Origin: Pseudomonadota bacterium
GTDB lineage: Bacteria; Desulfobacterota; Desulfobacteria; Desulfobacterales; Desulfobacteraceae
Direction: 5' to 3'
DNA: 33,010 nt
NCBI GenBank assembly: GCA_018821535.1
Contig: JAHJLV010000014.1
Coordinates: 1-33,010, forward strand
Part shown: piece by piece, positions 17,232 through 25,064 of the stretch
Position numbering within the stretch: the stretch's first letter is position 1
Layout of the letters: each line of letters opens with the position of its first letter
Program-made: the position numbers and the translations under genes
Notes under the pieces: model-generated
Told to the model about the DNA's origin: nothing
Seen by the model: the letters and a program-made list of their open reading frames with translations, nothing else
Databases searched by the model: none

Positions 17232-18458
17232 ATGAAAAACAGGGGGTATTACGGTGACTACGGCGGGGCGTTTCTGCCCGAGATTCTGGTGGCCACCTTT
17301 GATGAACTTGAGACAGCCTTTGAAAAAATCAAAAACGATCCGGATTTCTGGAAAGAATATGAAACCCTGATGTCCACATATTCCTGCAGGGCAACACCGT
17401 TGACCTTTGCGCAGAATCTGACCCGGGAATTTGGCGGGGCAAAAATATATATCAAGCGCGAAGATCTGAATCATACCGGTGCGCATAAAGCCAACAATGT
17501 CATGGGACAGGGTCTTCTGGTCAAGCGCATGGGCAAAAAGCGGGTGATTGCAGAAACCGGCGCAGGTCAGCATGGCGTGGCAACAGCGACCATGGCAGCC
17601 AAATTCGGATTTGACTGCACGATTTATATGGGAGAAGTGGATGTGCTGCGCCAGCGGCCCAATGTGTTCTGGATGGAACAGCTGGGCGCAACCGTTGTCC
17701 CGGTAACAGACGGAACAAGAATCTTGAAAGATGCCATCAATGAAGCGTTCAGGGATTGGGTCACTCATATGGATACCACCCATTATGTGCTGGGCACGGC
17801 CTGTGGTCCGCATCCGTTTCCGGAAATGGTGTCTTATTTTCAGTCCATCATCGGCAAGGAAGCCAGACAGCAGATTCTGGCAGCAGAAGGAAAACTTCCC
17901 AAACGGGTGTATGCCTGTGTGGGCGGAGGGTCCAATGCCATGGGGCTTTTTTCTGGATTTTTTAATGATCCGGTGGAACTGGTCGGGGTTGAGGCCGGAG
18001 GAAAAGGGCTGGATTCAGGTATGCATGCCTCCCGTCTGAAATCAAAGGATGCCAGTTGCGGTATTGCCCAGGGGTATAAAACCTATTTTCTCCAGGACAG
18101 TGACGGCCAGATGAAAGAAACCAGTTCGATCTCGGCAGGTCTGGATTATGTGGGGGTATCTCCTATCCTTTCAGCCATGCATGACAAGGGGACTGCCCGG
18201 TTTGAAAGCGCCACGGATGAAGAAGTGATTGCCGCTTTGAAGCTGACCATGAAAAAAGAGGGCATCATCCCGGCCCTTGAATCCGCCCATGCCTTTGCCC
18301 AGGCATTCAAGGAAGCCCCGACCCTGTCAAGGCAGGATGTTATTATTATCAATCAGTCCGGCAGGGGGGATAAGGATATTTTTACGGTGGCAGATGCAGT
18401 GGATGACCCGAAATGGAAAGAATTTATAATTAAAAAGGCAAAAGAATATCATGCTTGA
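17232..18458 (+). CDS. trpB: Tryptophan synthase beta chain (divergent TrpB)
   Basis: PLP enzyme that condenses indole with serine to give tryptophan. The 408-residue protein keeps the catalytic set: PLP-binding Lys86 in HTGAHKANN, Glu108 in AETGAGQHG, phosphate loop GGGSN at 231-235, GIIPALESAHA and SGRGDKD near the C-terminus. Length and the GAFLPE opening match the TrpB1 class that pairs with TrpA. Several normally constant places differ: YSCRATPL where GRPTPL is usual, VDVLRQRPNVFWMEQLG in the alpha-interface region, and INQSGRGDKD. AGGAG precedes the start. Its 3' end overlaps trpA by 8 bases. No trpE, D, C or F gene is near, so indole salvage or a separate regulon is possible. Confidence 0.93.
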   Translation: MKNRGYYGDYGGAFLPEILVATFDELETAFEKIKNDPDFWKEYETLMSTYSCRATPLTFAQNLTREFGGAKIYIKREDLNHTGAHKANNVMGQGLLVKRMGKKRVIAETGAGQHGVATATMAAKFGFDCTIYMGEVDVLRQRPNVFWMEQLGATVVPVTDGTRILKDAINEAFRDWVTHMDTTHYVLGTACGPHPFPEMVSYFQSIIGKEARQQILAAEGKLPKRVYACVGGGSNAMGLFSGFFNDPVELVGVEAGGKGLDSGMHASRLKSKDASCGIAQGYKTYFLQDSDGQMKETSSISAGLDYVGVSPILSAMHDKGTARFESATDEEVIAALKLTMKKEGIIPALESAHAFAQAFKEAPTLSRQDVIIINQSGRGDKDIFTVADAVDDPKWKEFIIKKAKEYHA

Positions 18459-19212
18459 ATCTTATATAAAACAACGGCGTAAAGAAAAAGATATCCTGTT
18501 GATGACTCATATTGTCATGGGATATCCATCCTTTGAAGACTCCTATGAAATTGTCCGGCAGATGGTGGCGGCGGGTGTGGATTTAATGGAGCTGCAGATT
18601 CCGTTTTCAGAACCCATGGCCGACGGCCCGGTGATTTTAAAAGCCAATCAAAAAGCGTTGGAAAATGGGTCCACGGTACAAAAATGTCTGGATTTTGCTC
18701 AAAAAGTCACCACGGATTTTGCCATCCCGTTTTTATTTATGAGCTATGCCAATATCCTTTATAAATACGGCATGGAAAATTTTTCAGACCAGATGGCAAA
18801 AATGAATATTAAAGGCGCCATTGTGCCGGATCTTCCCCCGGAAGAGGGTGCGGATTATTTAAAGGCCATGAATAGAAACCATCTGTGTCCGATTTATATT
18901 TTTTCACCACAAACCAGTGACCAACGACTGTCATATCTGTCTTCCTTTGCAAAAGGATTTGTCTATTGCGTTGCCCGAAAAGGCGTGACCGGCAAACAAA
19001 CCGCATTCTCAGCGGATCTGTCTGCTTATCTTGTGCGGTGTAAAAAAGCCACCAGTCTGCCTTTGGCCGTAGGATTCGGGGTCAGGGAAAAAGCAGATGT
19101 GGACTATCTGAAAGGCAAGGCAGATATCGCTGTTATCGGTTCCCAGACCATCCGGATTGTGGATGAAAAAGGTGCGGGTGCTGCAGGTGATTTTATCCGC
19201 AGTATTCTATAA
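18451..19212 (+). CDS. trpA: Tryptophan synthase alpha chain (divergent TrpA)
   Basis: TIM-barrel subunit that cleaves indole-3-glycerol phosphate to indole. The 253-residue protein retains the catalytic pair Glu47 (LMELQIPFSEP) and Asp58 (MADGP), 11 apart as in the enteric enzyme, plus AIVPDLPPEEG, a GVTG loop (RKGVTGKQ) and phosphate-binding GFGV and VIGSQ. Departures from the usual family wording include MTHIVMGYPS where FITAGDP is standard and YCVARKGVTG where YLVSRTGVTG is common. Its start lies inside the end of trpB, so the subunits are made together. The last codons and stop lie in the perfect inverted repeat at 19191-19230. Confidence 0.92.
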   Translation: MLESYIKQRRKEKDILLMTHIVMGYPSFEDSYEIVRQMVAAGVDLMELQIPFSEPMADGPVILKANQKALENGSTVQKCLDFAQKVTTDFAIPFLFMSYANILYKYGMENFSDQMAKMNIKGAIVPDLPPEEGADYLKAMNRNHLCPIYIFSPQTSDQRLSYLSSFAKGFVYCVARKGVTGKQTAFSADLSAYLVRCKKATSLPLAVGFGVREKADVDYLKGKADIAVIGSQTIRIVDEKGAGAAGDFIRSIL

Positions 19213-19230
19213 AAAACACTGCGGATAAAA
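19191..19230. repeat. Perfect 13-bp inverted repeat across the trpA stop codon
   Basis: TTTTATCCGCAGT (19191-19203) and ACTGCGGATAAAA (19218-19230) are exact complements around a 14-base loop that contains the trpA TAA. It lies between convergent trpA and SDR genes and would fold in either transcript. It lacks a U-run after the stem, so a classical intrinsic terminator is not supported; mRNA 3'-end protection or shared transcript-end marking is more likely. Confidence 0.7.
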
Positions 19231-19253
19231 TATAATGAAAAATTTAAAATATT

Positions 19254-20057
19254 TTATACTTTCATGCCCGGCAGGTTGAGGGATGCTGTATTGCCGCCGC
19301 ACACAGCCAGTGCCTGACCTGTGATATAGCTTGCTTCATCGCTTGCCAGAAATAAAATGGCATTGGCAACTTCTTCGGGGTGTCCGTAACGCCTGAGTTC
19401 ACATCTGGTGCCCAGCTTGTCTCCCTTGCCTTTTGCCCTGGCATAATCGAATACCGGCTGCGTCATTCCGGTTTCAATCAGACCGGGACAGACTGCATTG
19501 ACCCGGATGTTAAACCCGCCAAGATCGCAGGCCAAAGTCCGGGTATAGTTGATAACCGCGGCCTTGCTGGCGCTGTAAGCATTTCCACCAGCTCCGGATC
19601 GGATACCTGCCACAGAGGCCGTATTGACGATGGCACCATTTTTACTTTTAATCAAATGGGGGACAGCATATTTTGCCGCATACACAGCCCCCAGAACATT
19701 TACAGCATATACCTTATGCCAGTCTTCACCGTCCTGGTCTTCCGGGCCGCAGAGAATTCCGGTAATTCCGGCATTATTACAGACAATGTCCAGATGTCCG
19801 TATTCTTTTACAGCCAGATCCACCAGCGATTTGACCTCTTCTTCGCAGCTGACGTCCGTGATCTGCCCAACCGCCTGTCCACCCTGCGCTTTTACAAGTT
19901 CCAGGGTCTGGTCCAGGGCATCTTTCTGCATATCCGCGATTACCAGCCTTGCGCCTTCTCTTGCGAACAGAACAGCGGATGCCCGCCCGATTCCACTGGC
20001 ACCGCCGGTAATAATGGCAACTTTATCTTTCAGTCTTGGGGGTCTGTCGGGGCTCAT
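19254..20057 (-). CDS. Short-chain dehydrogenase/reductase (SDR)
   Basis: NAD(P)-dependent oxidoreductase of the classical SDR family, 267 residues. Rossmann motif TGGASGIG is at 17-24, NNAG at 94-97 and the catalytic Ser148, Tyr161 and Lys165 (YSASK). An Asp42 after the second strand (VIADMQ) suggests NAD(H) preference. The segment SGAGGNAYSASKAAVINYTR and CPGLIETGMT are usual for 3-ketoacyl reductase or alcohol dehydrogenase subgroups. The substrate cannot be decided. AGGAG precedes the ATG. It lies 18 bases after the large hybrid kinase, a likely two-gene unit, though the functional link is unknown. Confidence 0.92.
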   Translation of the reverse strand: MSPDRPPRLKDKVAIITGGASGIGRASAVLFAREGARLVIADMQKDALDQTLELVKAQGGQAVGQITDVSCEEEVKSLVDLAVKEYGHLDIVCNNAGITGILCGPEDQDGEDWHKVYAVNVLGAVYAAKYAVPHLIKSKNGAIVNTASVAGIRSGAGGNAYSASKAAVINYTRTLACDLGGFNIRVNAVCPGLIETGMTQPVFDYARAKGKGDKLGTRCELRRYGHPEEVANAILFLASDEASYITGQALAVCGGNTASLNLPGMKV

Positions 20058-20075
20058 TTTCTATCTCCTGATTTT

Positions 20076-22526
20076 TTAATTTTTGGATGTTATTTTAGCA
20101 TTAAGGACTTCTCTTATAATATCCGGCAGGGGTTGGTCAATAACCGGTTTGGTGATAAATCTTGAAATCCCCATTTCAAGCGCCCGGGTTTCAGAAATTT
20201 CTTCATTGTAGCCGGAGCATAAAATGATCGGCAGATCCCTGCGGATATTAAAAATATTTCTGGCCAGTACTTCTCCTGTCATCCGTGGCATTGTCATGTC
20301 GGTCAGAACCAGATCAAATCGCATGGGATCATTTTTGAAAGCTTCCAGCGCAAGTTTTCCATCCGGAAAGCAGTCAACCGCATAACCATAGTCAGATAAA
20401 AGTTCCCGGGTGGATTCCAGAATGCTTTGTTCATCATCCACGATCATGATTCTTTCGTTTCCCCTGGCAGAAAGGATGTCTATTTTTTCAATTTTTCCCC
20501 CTGCTGATGTCTCTTCGGTTTCAGGAAGGTAAACAGTGAATGTGGAGCCTTTCCCTTTGATACTGCTTGCTTTTATAACCCCGTTGTGTTCTCTGATGAT
20601 GGCATAGACTAGGGAAAGTCCCATGCCGGTTCCTTTGCCGATTTTTTTTGTAGTGAAATAGGGTTCAAAGATCCGGTCTAAAGTTTTTGGGTCCATACCA
20701 TGCCCTGTATCTGTAACCTCCAGTCTTGCATATTTCCCCGACAGAATCTGCAGGTGATCTGCCTGGGACTCGGATATCCAGGTATCCGTCAAATCGACAG
20801 ATAATATGCCGCCTGTCTTATTCATGGCATGATATGCATTGGTGCACAGGTTCATGATGACCTGATGTATTTTGGCCGGATCTGCAAGTACCCTGGCTTG
20901 GGAATTGATATTTTCCTGAATATCTATGGTAACAGGAATGGAGGGCCGGAGAAGCTTCATGGCTTCCATAATAATGGGAGACAGCGCCTGGGAAGATTTT
21001 TCGTATTCTTCTTTCCGGCTGAAGGTAAGAATTTGTTTGACAAGTTCTGCAGCTCTTCTGGCACCCTGTTTTATATGCCCGATCTGAGCTTGCGCTTTTT
21101 CAGGTGTGTTTATGTTTTGCTTTAACAGATCGCAGTATCCCAGAATGCCGGCAAGAATATTGTTGAAATCATGGGCAATCCCTCCTGCAAGCGTTCCGAT
21201 GGCTTCCATTTTATGGGCCTGCTGGAGCTGTATTTCCAGATTTCGCCTTTCTTCTTCTGCCTTCCTGATATCGGTCAGATCGTGGATAACAGACATGGCA
21301 CGTTTGGGGATACCGTCTTCGTAAAAAAACCGGGTGTTGGAAAGCACCCACATCTCTTCATTGTTTTTTTTCTTAACCTTGTATTCGGTTGCAAGCTCTC
21401 GGGGCTGGCTTGAAAAAACAGTGGCAACAAGGGCTTCAAACGATTCTTTGCTGTCTTCATCTAAAACATCAGATGGATTAAGGGTTAAAAATTCAGCCTC
21501 GGTATATCCGGAATATTCACACATGACATCATTTACACTGATGAATTTCAAGTTTTGCATGTCATACTCATAGATTCCCGCCGGGGCATGTCTGACAAGG
21601 CTTTTGTATTTTTCTTCGCTTTCACGCAAGGCTTTTTGTGCCATAAACTGTTCGGTCACATCCCGTCCTGATCCCTGCACAGCAACTGGCTGGTTGTTTT
21701 CATCAAAAATCAGCTGGTTGCGATATTCCAATATGACTTTTTGTCCGGACAGGGTACGCCCTTTAAGATATCCCTTGTCTTCTGTGTTTTTTAAAATTCT
21801 GGCAAGATATTCATCGAAATCGGGTTGGTATTTTTCAGGTATTAAATCCCGGATATTTAAACCGACAATATCTTCATGTTTCCAGCCGTATTCTTCTTTA
21901 TATTGAAGGTTGGTGTCCAGTATTATGCCTTCAAGATCATGAATACAGATTAAATCAGACCCGTTCTCAAACAGGTTTCTATATTTTTTTTCATTTTCAG
22001 CAATCTGTTTTTCTGTTTTTTTTCTTTCATCAATATAGCGGGTAACGCCCATTATTTTATTGGGAACGCCTGCCTGATCCCGTAAAAAGCTTACGGTTGT
22101 TTCAGACCAGGTATAGCCTCCCCCTTTGACAGTTTCCTGAATCTCCATGGTTCTTGATCTTTTCGGGTCTGCAGCGGGATCTTTTTCTTTTTCCAGTTCT
22201 TCTGAAAGAATTCTGATTGCAGTTTCATAAGACTGCGGGGAGAGTGTCTGTTCAAGCGTTTGCGCCTTGGCTTCTTCTTGAGTGTACCCTCTGTTTTTCA
22301 TTACAGAAGGACTGACATATTCTGCCTTAAGTGTATTCAGATCCATTATCCAGATGGAATCAGATATGTTCTCTGTCAATATGCGGTATTTGCTTTCGGA
22401 TTCTCTTAACTGCTGATTTTTGGTCTCAAGTTCTTTGAGCAGCTTTTTCAGCGCTTCATTATTTTTTTTCTTGAAACAGTTGGTCAACGTCTGGGTAATG
22501 CGGCAGCTTTTTTCTCTTTGTTTCAT
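20076..22526 (-). CDS. Three-PAS hybrid sensor histidine kinase with receiver
   Basis: Cytoplasmic signalling protein of 816 residues. A short coiled-coil N-terminus leads to three PAS/PAC units (about 45-167, 180-292 and 303-420). The HisKA H-box LAGGIAHDFNNIL carries His452, the HATPase domain has DTGHGM at 606-611 and GTGMGLS at 632-638, and the receiver has DDE at 697-699, phospho-acceptor Asp743 (LVLTDMTMPRMTG) and Lys793 (ITKPV). No transmembrane helix is seen. An in-frame TAA directly precedes the ATG, so this start is the longest possible; its ribosome-binding site is weak. It resembles the kinase at 9994-11601 in its HDFNN box and layout, but with more sensing domains. No output-domain regulator is adjacent. 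Confidence 0.93.
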   Translation of the reverse strand: MKQREKSCRITQTLTNCFKKKNNEALKKLLKELETKNQQLRESESKYRILTENISDSIWIMDLNTLKAEYVSPSVMKNRGYTQEEAKAQTLEQTLSPQSYETAIRILSEELEKEKDPAADPKRSRTMEIQETVKGGGYTWSETTVSFLRDQAGVPNKIMGVTRYIDERKKTEKQIAENEKKYRNLFENGSDLICIHDLEGIILDTNLQYKEEYGWKHEDIVGLNIRDLIPEKYQPDFDEYLARILKNTEDKGYLKGRTLSGQKVILEYRNQLIFDENNQPVAVQGSGRDVTEQFMAQKALRESEEKYKSLVRHAPAGIYEYDMQNLKFISVNDVMCEYSGYTEAEFLTLNPSDVLDEDSKESFEALVATVFSSQPRELATEYKVKKKNNEEMWVLSNTRFFYEDGIPKRAMSVIHDLTDIRKAEEERRNLEIQLQQAHKMEAIGTLAGGIAHDFNNILAGILGYCDLLKQNINTPEKAQAQIGHIKQGARRAAELVKQILTFSRKEEYEKSSQALSPIIMEAMKLLRPSIPVTIDIQENINSQARVLADPAKIHQVIMNLCTNAYHAMNKTGGILSVDLTDTWISESQADHLQILSGKYARLEVTDTGHGMDPKTLDRIFEPYFTTKKIGKGTGMGLSLVYAIIREHNGVIKASSIKGKGSTFTVYLPETEETSAGGKIEKIDILSARGNERIMIVDDEQSILESTRELLSDYGYAVDCFPDGKLALEAFKNDPMRFDLVLTDMTMPRMTGEVLARNIFNIRRDLPIILCSGYNEEISETRALEMGISRFITKPVIDQPLPDIIREVLNAKITSKN

Positions 22527-22703
22527 TTATTGTGAACACCCAATCGCTCAACAGGTTAAAAAAATGAGGTCATCCGGGAAAAAACACACTCAGCTCAAGT
22601 TACAAGATAGCATACAGGAACATAAAAAAAATGTCATCAAATAAAACAGTTAGCCCGGGTTTTTGGAATGGAGCATAAAAAGGATTAATAAAAATGAAAA
22701 CTT

Positions 22704-22733
22704 TTGATATAAGAAAGATCTGACACATATAAA
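22704..22733 (+). promoter_or_regulatory. Promoter for the DUF2959-mtnA unit
   Basis: TTGATA (22704-22709) and TATAAA (22728-22733) are separated by 18 bases, each matching five of six consensus positions. Transcription would begin near 22740, leaving a very short leader before the start codon at 22758. It is one of the best promoter matches in the window. Confidence 0.6.
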
Positions 22734-22757
22734 CAGCCCTTTAAAAAAGGAGTGATG

Positions 22758-23423
22758 ATGAGCCTTATGAAGAATTCAGATGTGAATACAGGGATGAAAG
22801 TCCTGGCAGCTGTTGTGCTTATATTCTGTATTACAGGATGCAGCAGTGCGTATTATGCGGTTCAGGAAAAATTTGGAAAAGAAAAGCGCCATATTCTGAC
22901 AGATAATGTTGAAGATGTTCAGGACAGCCAGATAAAAGCCCAGGAAGAATTTAAGGATGCATTAACAAAGATAAAAGAATTGTATGCCTTTGATGGCGGA
23001 GAACTGGAAAAATTTTACGATAAACTCAAAGACAGTTATGAGGATTGTGATTCAAGAGCCAGGCAGATCGAGGAGCGTATTGGTGATGTTAAAAAAGTTG
23101 CCAAAGATCTGTTTGCTGAATGGGAAACCGAAATTGCCCAGATTTCAGATTCAAAATTGAAAAACAGCAGTAAAGATTCCCTCCGGGATGCAAAAACCAG
23201 ATACAGAAAACTGGAGGAGGCCATGGATAGCTCCACCCGTCAAATGGCGCCGGTGCTGACCAAATTAAAGGATTATGTTCTGTATCTGAAACATAATCTG
23301 AATGCAAAGGCTGTAGGATCTCTGGGCGGGGAAGTGGTATCGATTGAAAAGGATGTGACCCGGCTGATTGCAGATATGAATATATCCATAAAAGAAGCAG
23401 AAAGTTTTATTAAAAATTTTTAA
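22758..23423 (+). CDS. DUF2959-family lipoprotein
   Basis: A 221-residue predicted lipoprotein with a signal sequence ending IFCITGCSS, which provides the lipobox cysteine. The rest is almost wholly helical and highly charged (ILTDNVEDVQDSQIKAQEEF, later SLRDAKTRYRKLEEAM), which suggests long coiled coils. It matches the DUF2959 family as I know it. No catalytic motif is visible, and the family's role is unknown. Of the stacked starts GTG-ATG-ATG at 22752-22760, the ATG at 22758 is best placed, five bases after AAGGAG. It is followed 24 bases later by mtnA. Confidence 0.85.
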   Translation: MSLMKNSDVNTGMKVLAAVVLIFCITGCSSAYYAVQEKFGKEKRHILTDNVEDVQDSQIKAQEEFKDALTKIKELYAFDGGELEKFYDKLKDSYEDCDSRARQIEERIGDVKKVAKDLFAEWETEIAQISDSKLKNSSKDSLRDAKTRYRKLEEAMDSSTRQMAPVLTKLKDYVLYLKHNLNAKAVGSLGGEVVSIEKDVTRLIADMNISIKEAESFIKNF

Positions 23424-23447
23424 TCCGGTAGTGGAGAAAGGTTGAAT

Positions 23448-24557
23448 ATGAACGTGGACGGAAAACAAATGCGCCCGATCTGGTTTGACACACAGTCTCA
23501 AACCGTTCAGGTGATTGACCAGCGGTTTTTACCCCATAAATTGATTGTGGAAGATTTGAAGACAGTGGATCAAACCATTTATGCCATCAAGGAGATGTTT
23601 GTCCGAGGGGCTCCGCTGATTGGTGCCACCGGTGCTTTAGGGGTGTATATCAGTCTGGTTCAAAAAGACAATAAAGGTGCAGACAATGCGTATCTGGTGG
23701 CTGAATGCCACAGGCTTAAGAATGCGCGGCCTACAGCCATGAATCTTTTCTGGGGCGTGGACCGGGTGATGAAAGCTGCACTCAAACATCCGGCATACCA
23801 GGCCCGTGTCACGGCAGCGCTGGATGAGGCTCTTGCAGTTATTGAAGAAGAGGCGGTGAACTGTCAGAAAATTGGCGAATATGGTCTGCCGATTATCGAG
23901 GCCATCAGCAAAAAGAAAAACGGTGAGCCGGTCAATATCCTGACCCACTGCAATGCGGGCTGGCTGGCCTGTATTGAATATGGCACTGCCACAGCGCCTG
24001 TTTATACCGCTTTTGACAATGGCATTGATGTTCATGTATGGGTGGATGAAACCCGGCCTTTGAACCAGGGTTCCCGCCTGACGGCCTGGGAACTGGGCAA
24101 GCACGGGGTAAAGCATACGGTGATCACGGACAATGCTGGTGGGCACATTATGCAGCACGGCATGGTGGATCTGGTGATTGTGGGAACAGACAGAACCACC
24201 CGGGCAGGGGATGTGGCCAACAAGATCGGAACTTATTTAAAAGCGCTTGCTGCAAAGGATAATCACATTCCGTTTTATGTGGCGCTGCCTTCCAGCACCT
24301 TTGACTGGAGTATCACCGATGGCATTGCAGATATCCCCATCGAACAAAGAGACCCGGATGAAATCAGATATGTTCAGGGATTGTGCAACGGGAAAATTGA
24401 GCAGGTTCTGGTGCCGCCAGAAACAAGCGCTGCTGCCAACCATGCCTTTGATGTGACCCCGGCGCGGCTGGTTACCGGTTTTATAACCGAAAGAGGGGTG
24501 TGCAAGGCAACAGAGCAGGATATTATGGCCATGTTTCCGGATAAAAAGACAAATTAA
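23448..24557 (+). CDS. mtnA: S-methyl-5-thioribose-1-phosphate isomerase (or 5-deoxyribose-1-phosphate isomerase)
   Basis: Aldose-ketose isomerase related to eIF2B. From the ATG at 23448 the protein has 369 residues with substrate-binding RGAPLIGATGALG, NLFWGVDR, the catalytic Cys168 in THCNAGWLA, DETRPLNQGSRLTAWEL, Asp248 in VGTDR, and NKIGTYLKALAA. A TTG at 23442 is an alternative, but AAAGG is better spaced for the ATG. It acts in methionine salvage or, in organisms lacking that full pathway, in salvage of 5-deoxyribose phosphate from 5'-deoxyadenosine, the by-product of radical SAM enzymes. No other salvage gene is here. The downstream radical SAM gene makes the second role worth considering. 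Confidence 0.94.
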   Translation: MNVDGKQMRPIWFDTQSQTVQVIDQRFLPHKLIVEDLKTVDQTIYAIKEMFVRGAPLIGATGALGVYISLVQKDNKGADNAYLVAECHRLKNARPTAMNLFWGVDRVMKAALKHPAYQARVTAALDEALAVIEEEAVNCQKIGEYGLPIIEAISKKKNGEPVNILTHCNAGWLACIEYGTATAPVYTAFDNGIDVHVWVDETRPLNQGSRLTAWELGKHGVKHTVITDNAGGHIMQHGMVDLVIVGTDRTTRAGDVANKIGTYLKALAAKDNHIPFYVALPSSTFDWSITDGIADIPIEQRDPDEIRYVQGLCNGKIEQVLVPPETSAAANHAFDVTPARLVTGFITERGVCKATEQDIMAMFPDKKTN

Positions 24558-24593
24558 TATGAACCTACCATTTATAAAGGTGAGATATTACCC

Positions 24594-25064
24594 ATGCTGA
24601 CAGACTTGGAAAAAAAAATAATCACCCTGCTGCAGACCGATATCCCGGTTGTCAAAAGGCCTTTTCTTGAAATGGCGCAAAAAATCGGCATCACGGAAGA
24701 TGAGTTTTTAGCCGTTTTGAACAAACTCAATGACCAGGGAATGATCCGGCGTTTCGGGGCAACGCTCAAACACCAGAAATCCGGGTTCAAGGCCAATGCC
24801 ATGGTGGCCTGGAAAGTGGATGAAGATCAGGTGGAAGACACCGGAAATATCATGGCCGGGTTTCAGGAGATCACCCACTGTTATCGAAGAAACCCGGCAC
24901 CGGGGTGGAAATATAATCTGTACACCATGGTTCATGCTGCAACAGAAGATGAGTGTTATGATATTGCACAAAAAATTTCAAAAGCAACAGGTCAGGATGA
25001 ATACGAACTGCTGTTCAGCAGAAAAGAGCTTAAAAAAACATCCATGAAATATTTTGAAGACTGA
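24594..25064 (+). CDS. Siroheme decarboxylase subunit, AhbA/AhbB-like (Lrp/AsnC fold)
   Basis: A 156-residue protein with an AsnC/Lrp-type N-terminal helix-turn-helix (about 3-55) and an RAM-like domain. The diagnostic stretches of siroheme decarboxylases are present: MIRRFGATLKHQKSGFKANAMVAWKV in the middle, ITHCYRR with its histidine at about 93-99, and WKYNLYTMVHA. These enzymes convert siroheme to 12,18-didecarboxysiroheme in the alternative heme route of sulfate reducers and archaea, working as an AhbA-AhbB pair. Only one partner is here, and AhbA versus AhbB cannot be decided from sequence alone. AAGGTGAG precedes the ATG. It overlaps the radical SAM gene by 11 bases. A transcriptional role is less likely given the match. 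Confidence 0.87.
   Translation: MLTDLEKKIITLLQTDIPVVKRPFLEMAQKIGITEDEFLAVLNKLNDQGMIRRFGATLKHQKSGFKANAMVAWKVDEDQVEDTGNIMAGFQEITHCYRRNPAPGWKYNLYTMVHAATEDECYDIAQKISKATGQDEYELLFSRKELKKTSMKYFED

Noticed and set aside
17217..17813. 198-codon minus-strand frame opposite trpB
   Set aside because: Antisense shadow of a conserved enzyme. Its His/Cys/Phe-rich product is a by-product of trpB codon use.
19380..20165. 261-codon plus-strand frame opposite the SDR gene
   Set aside because: It is antisense to a clear SDR with intact YxxxK and Rossmann motifs and extends into the kinase end; no ribosome-binding site or recognisable product.
22564..22644. 26-codon basic peptide upstream of the DUF2959 gene
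   Set aside because: Only a weak AGG precedes it, and the strongly charged composition reflects A-rich DNA. Not supported without conservation data.
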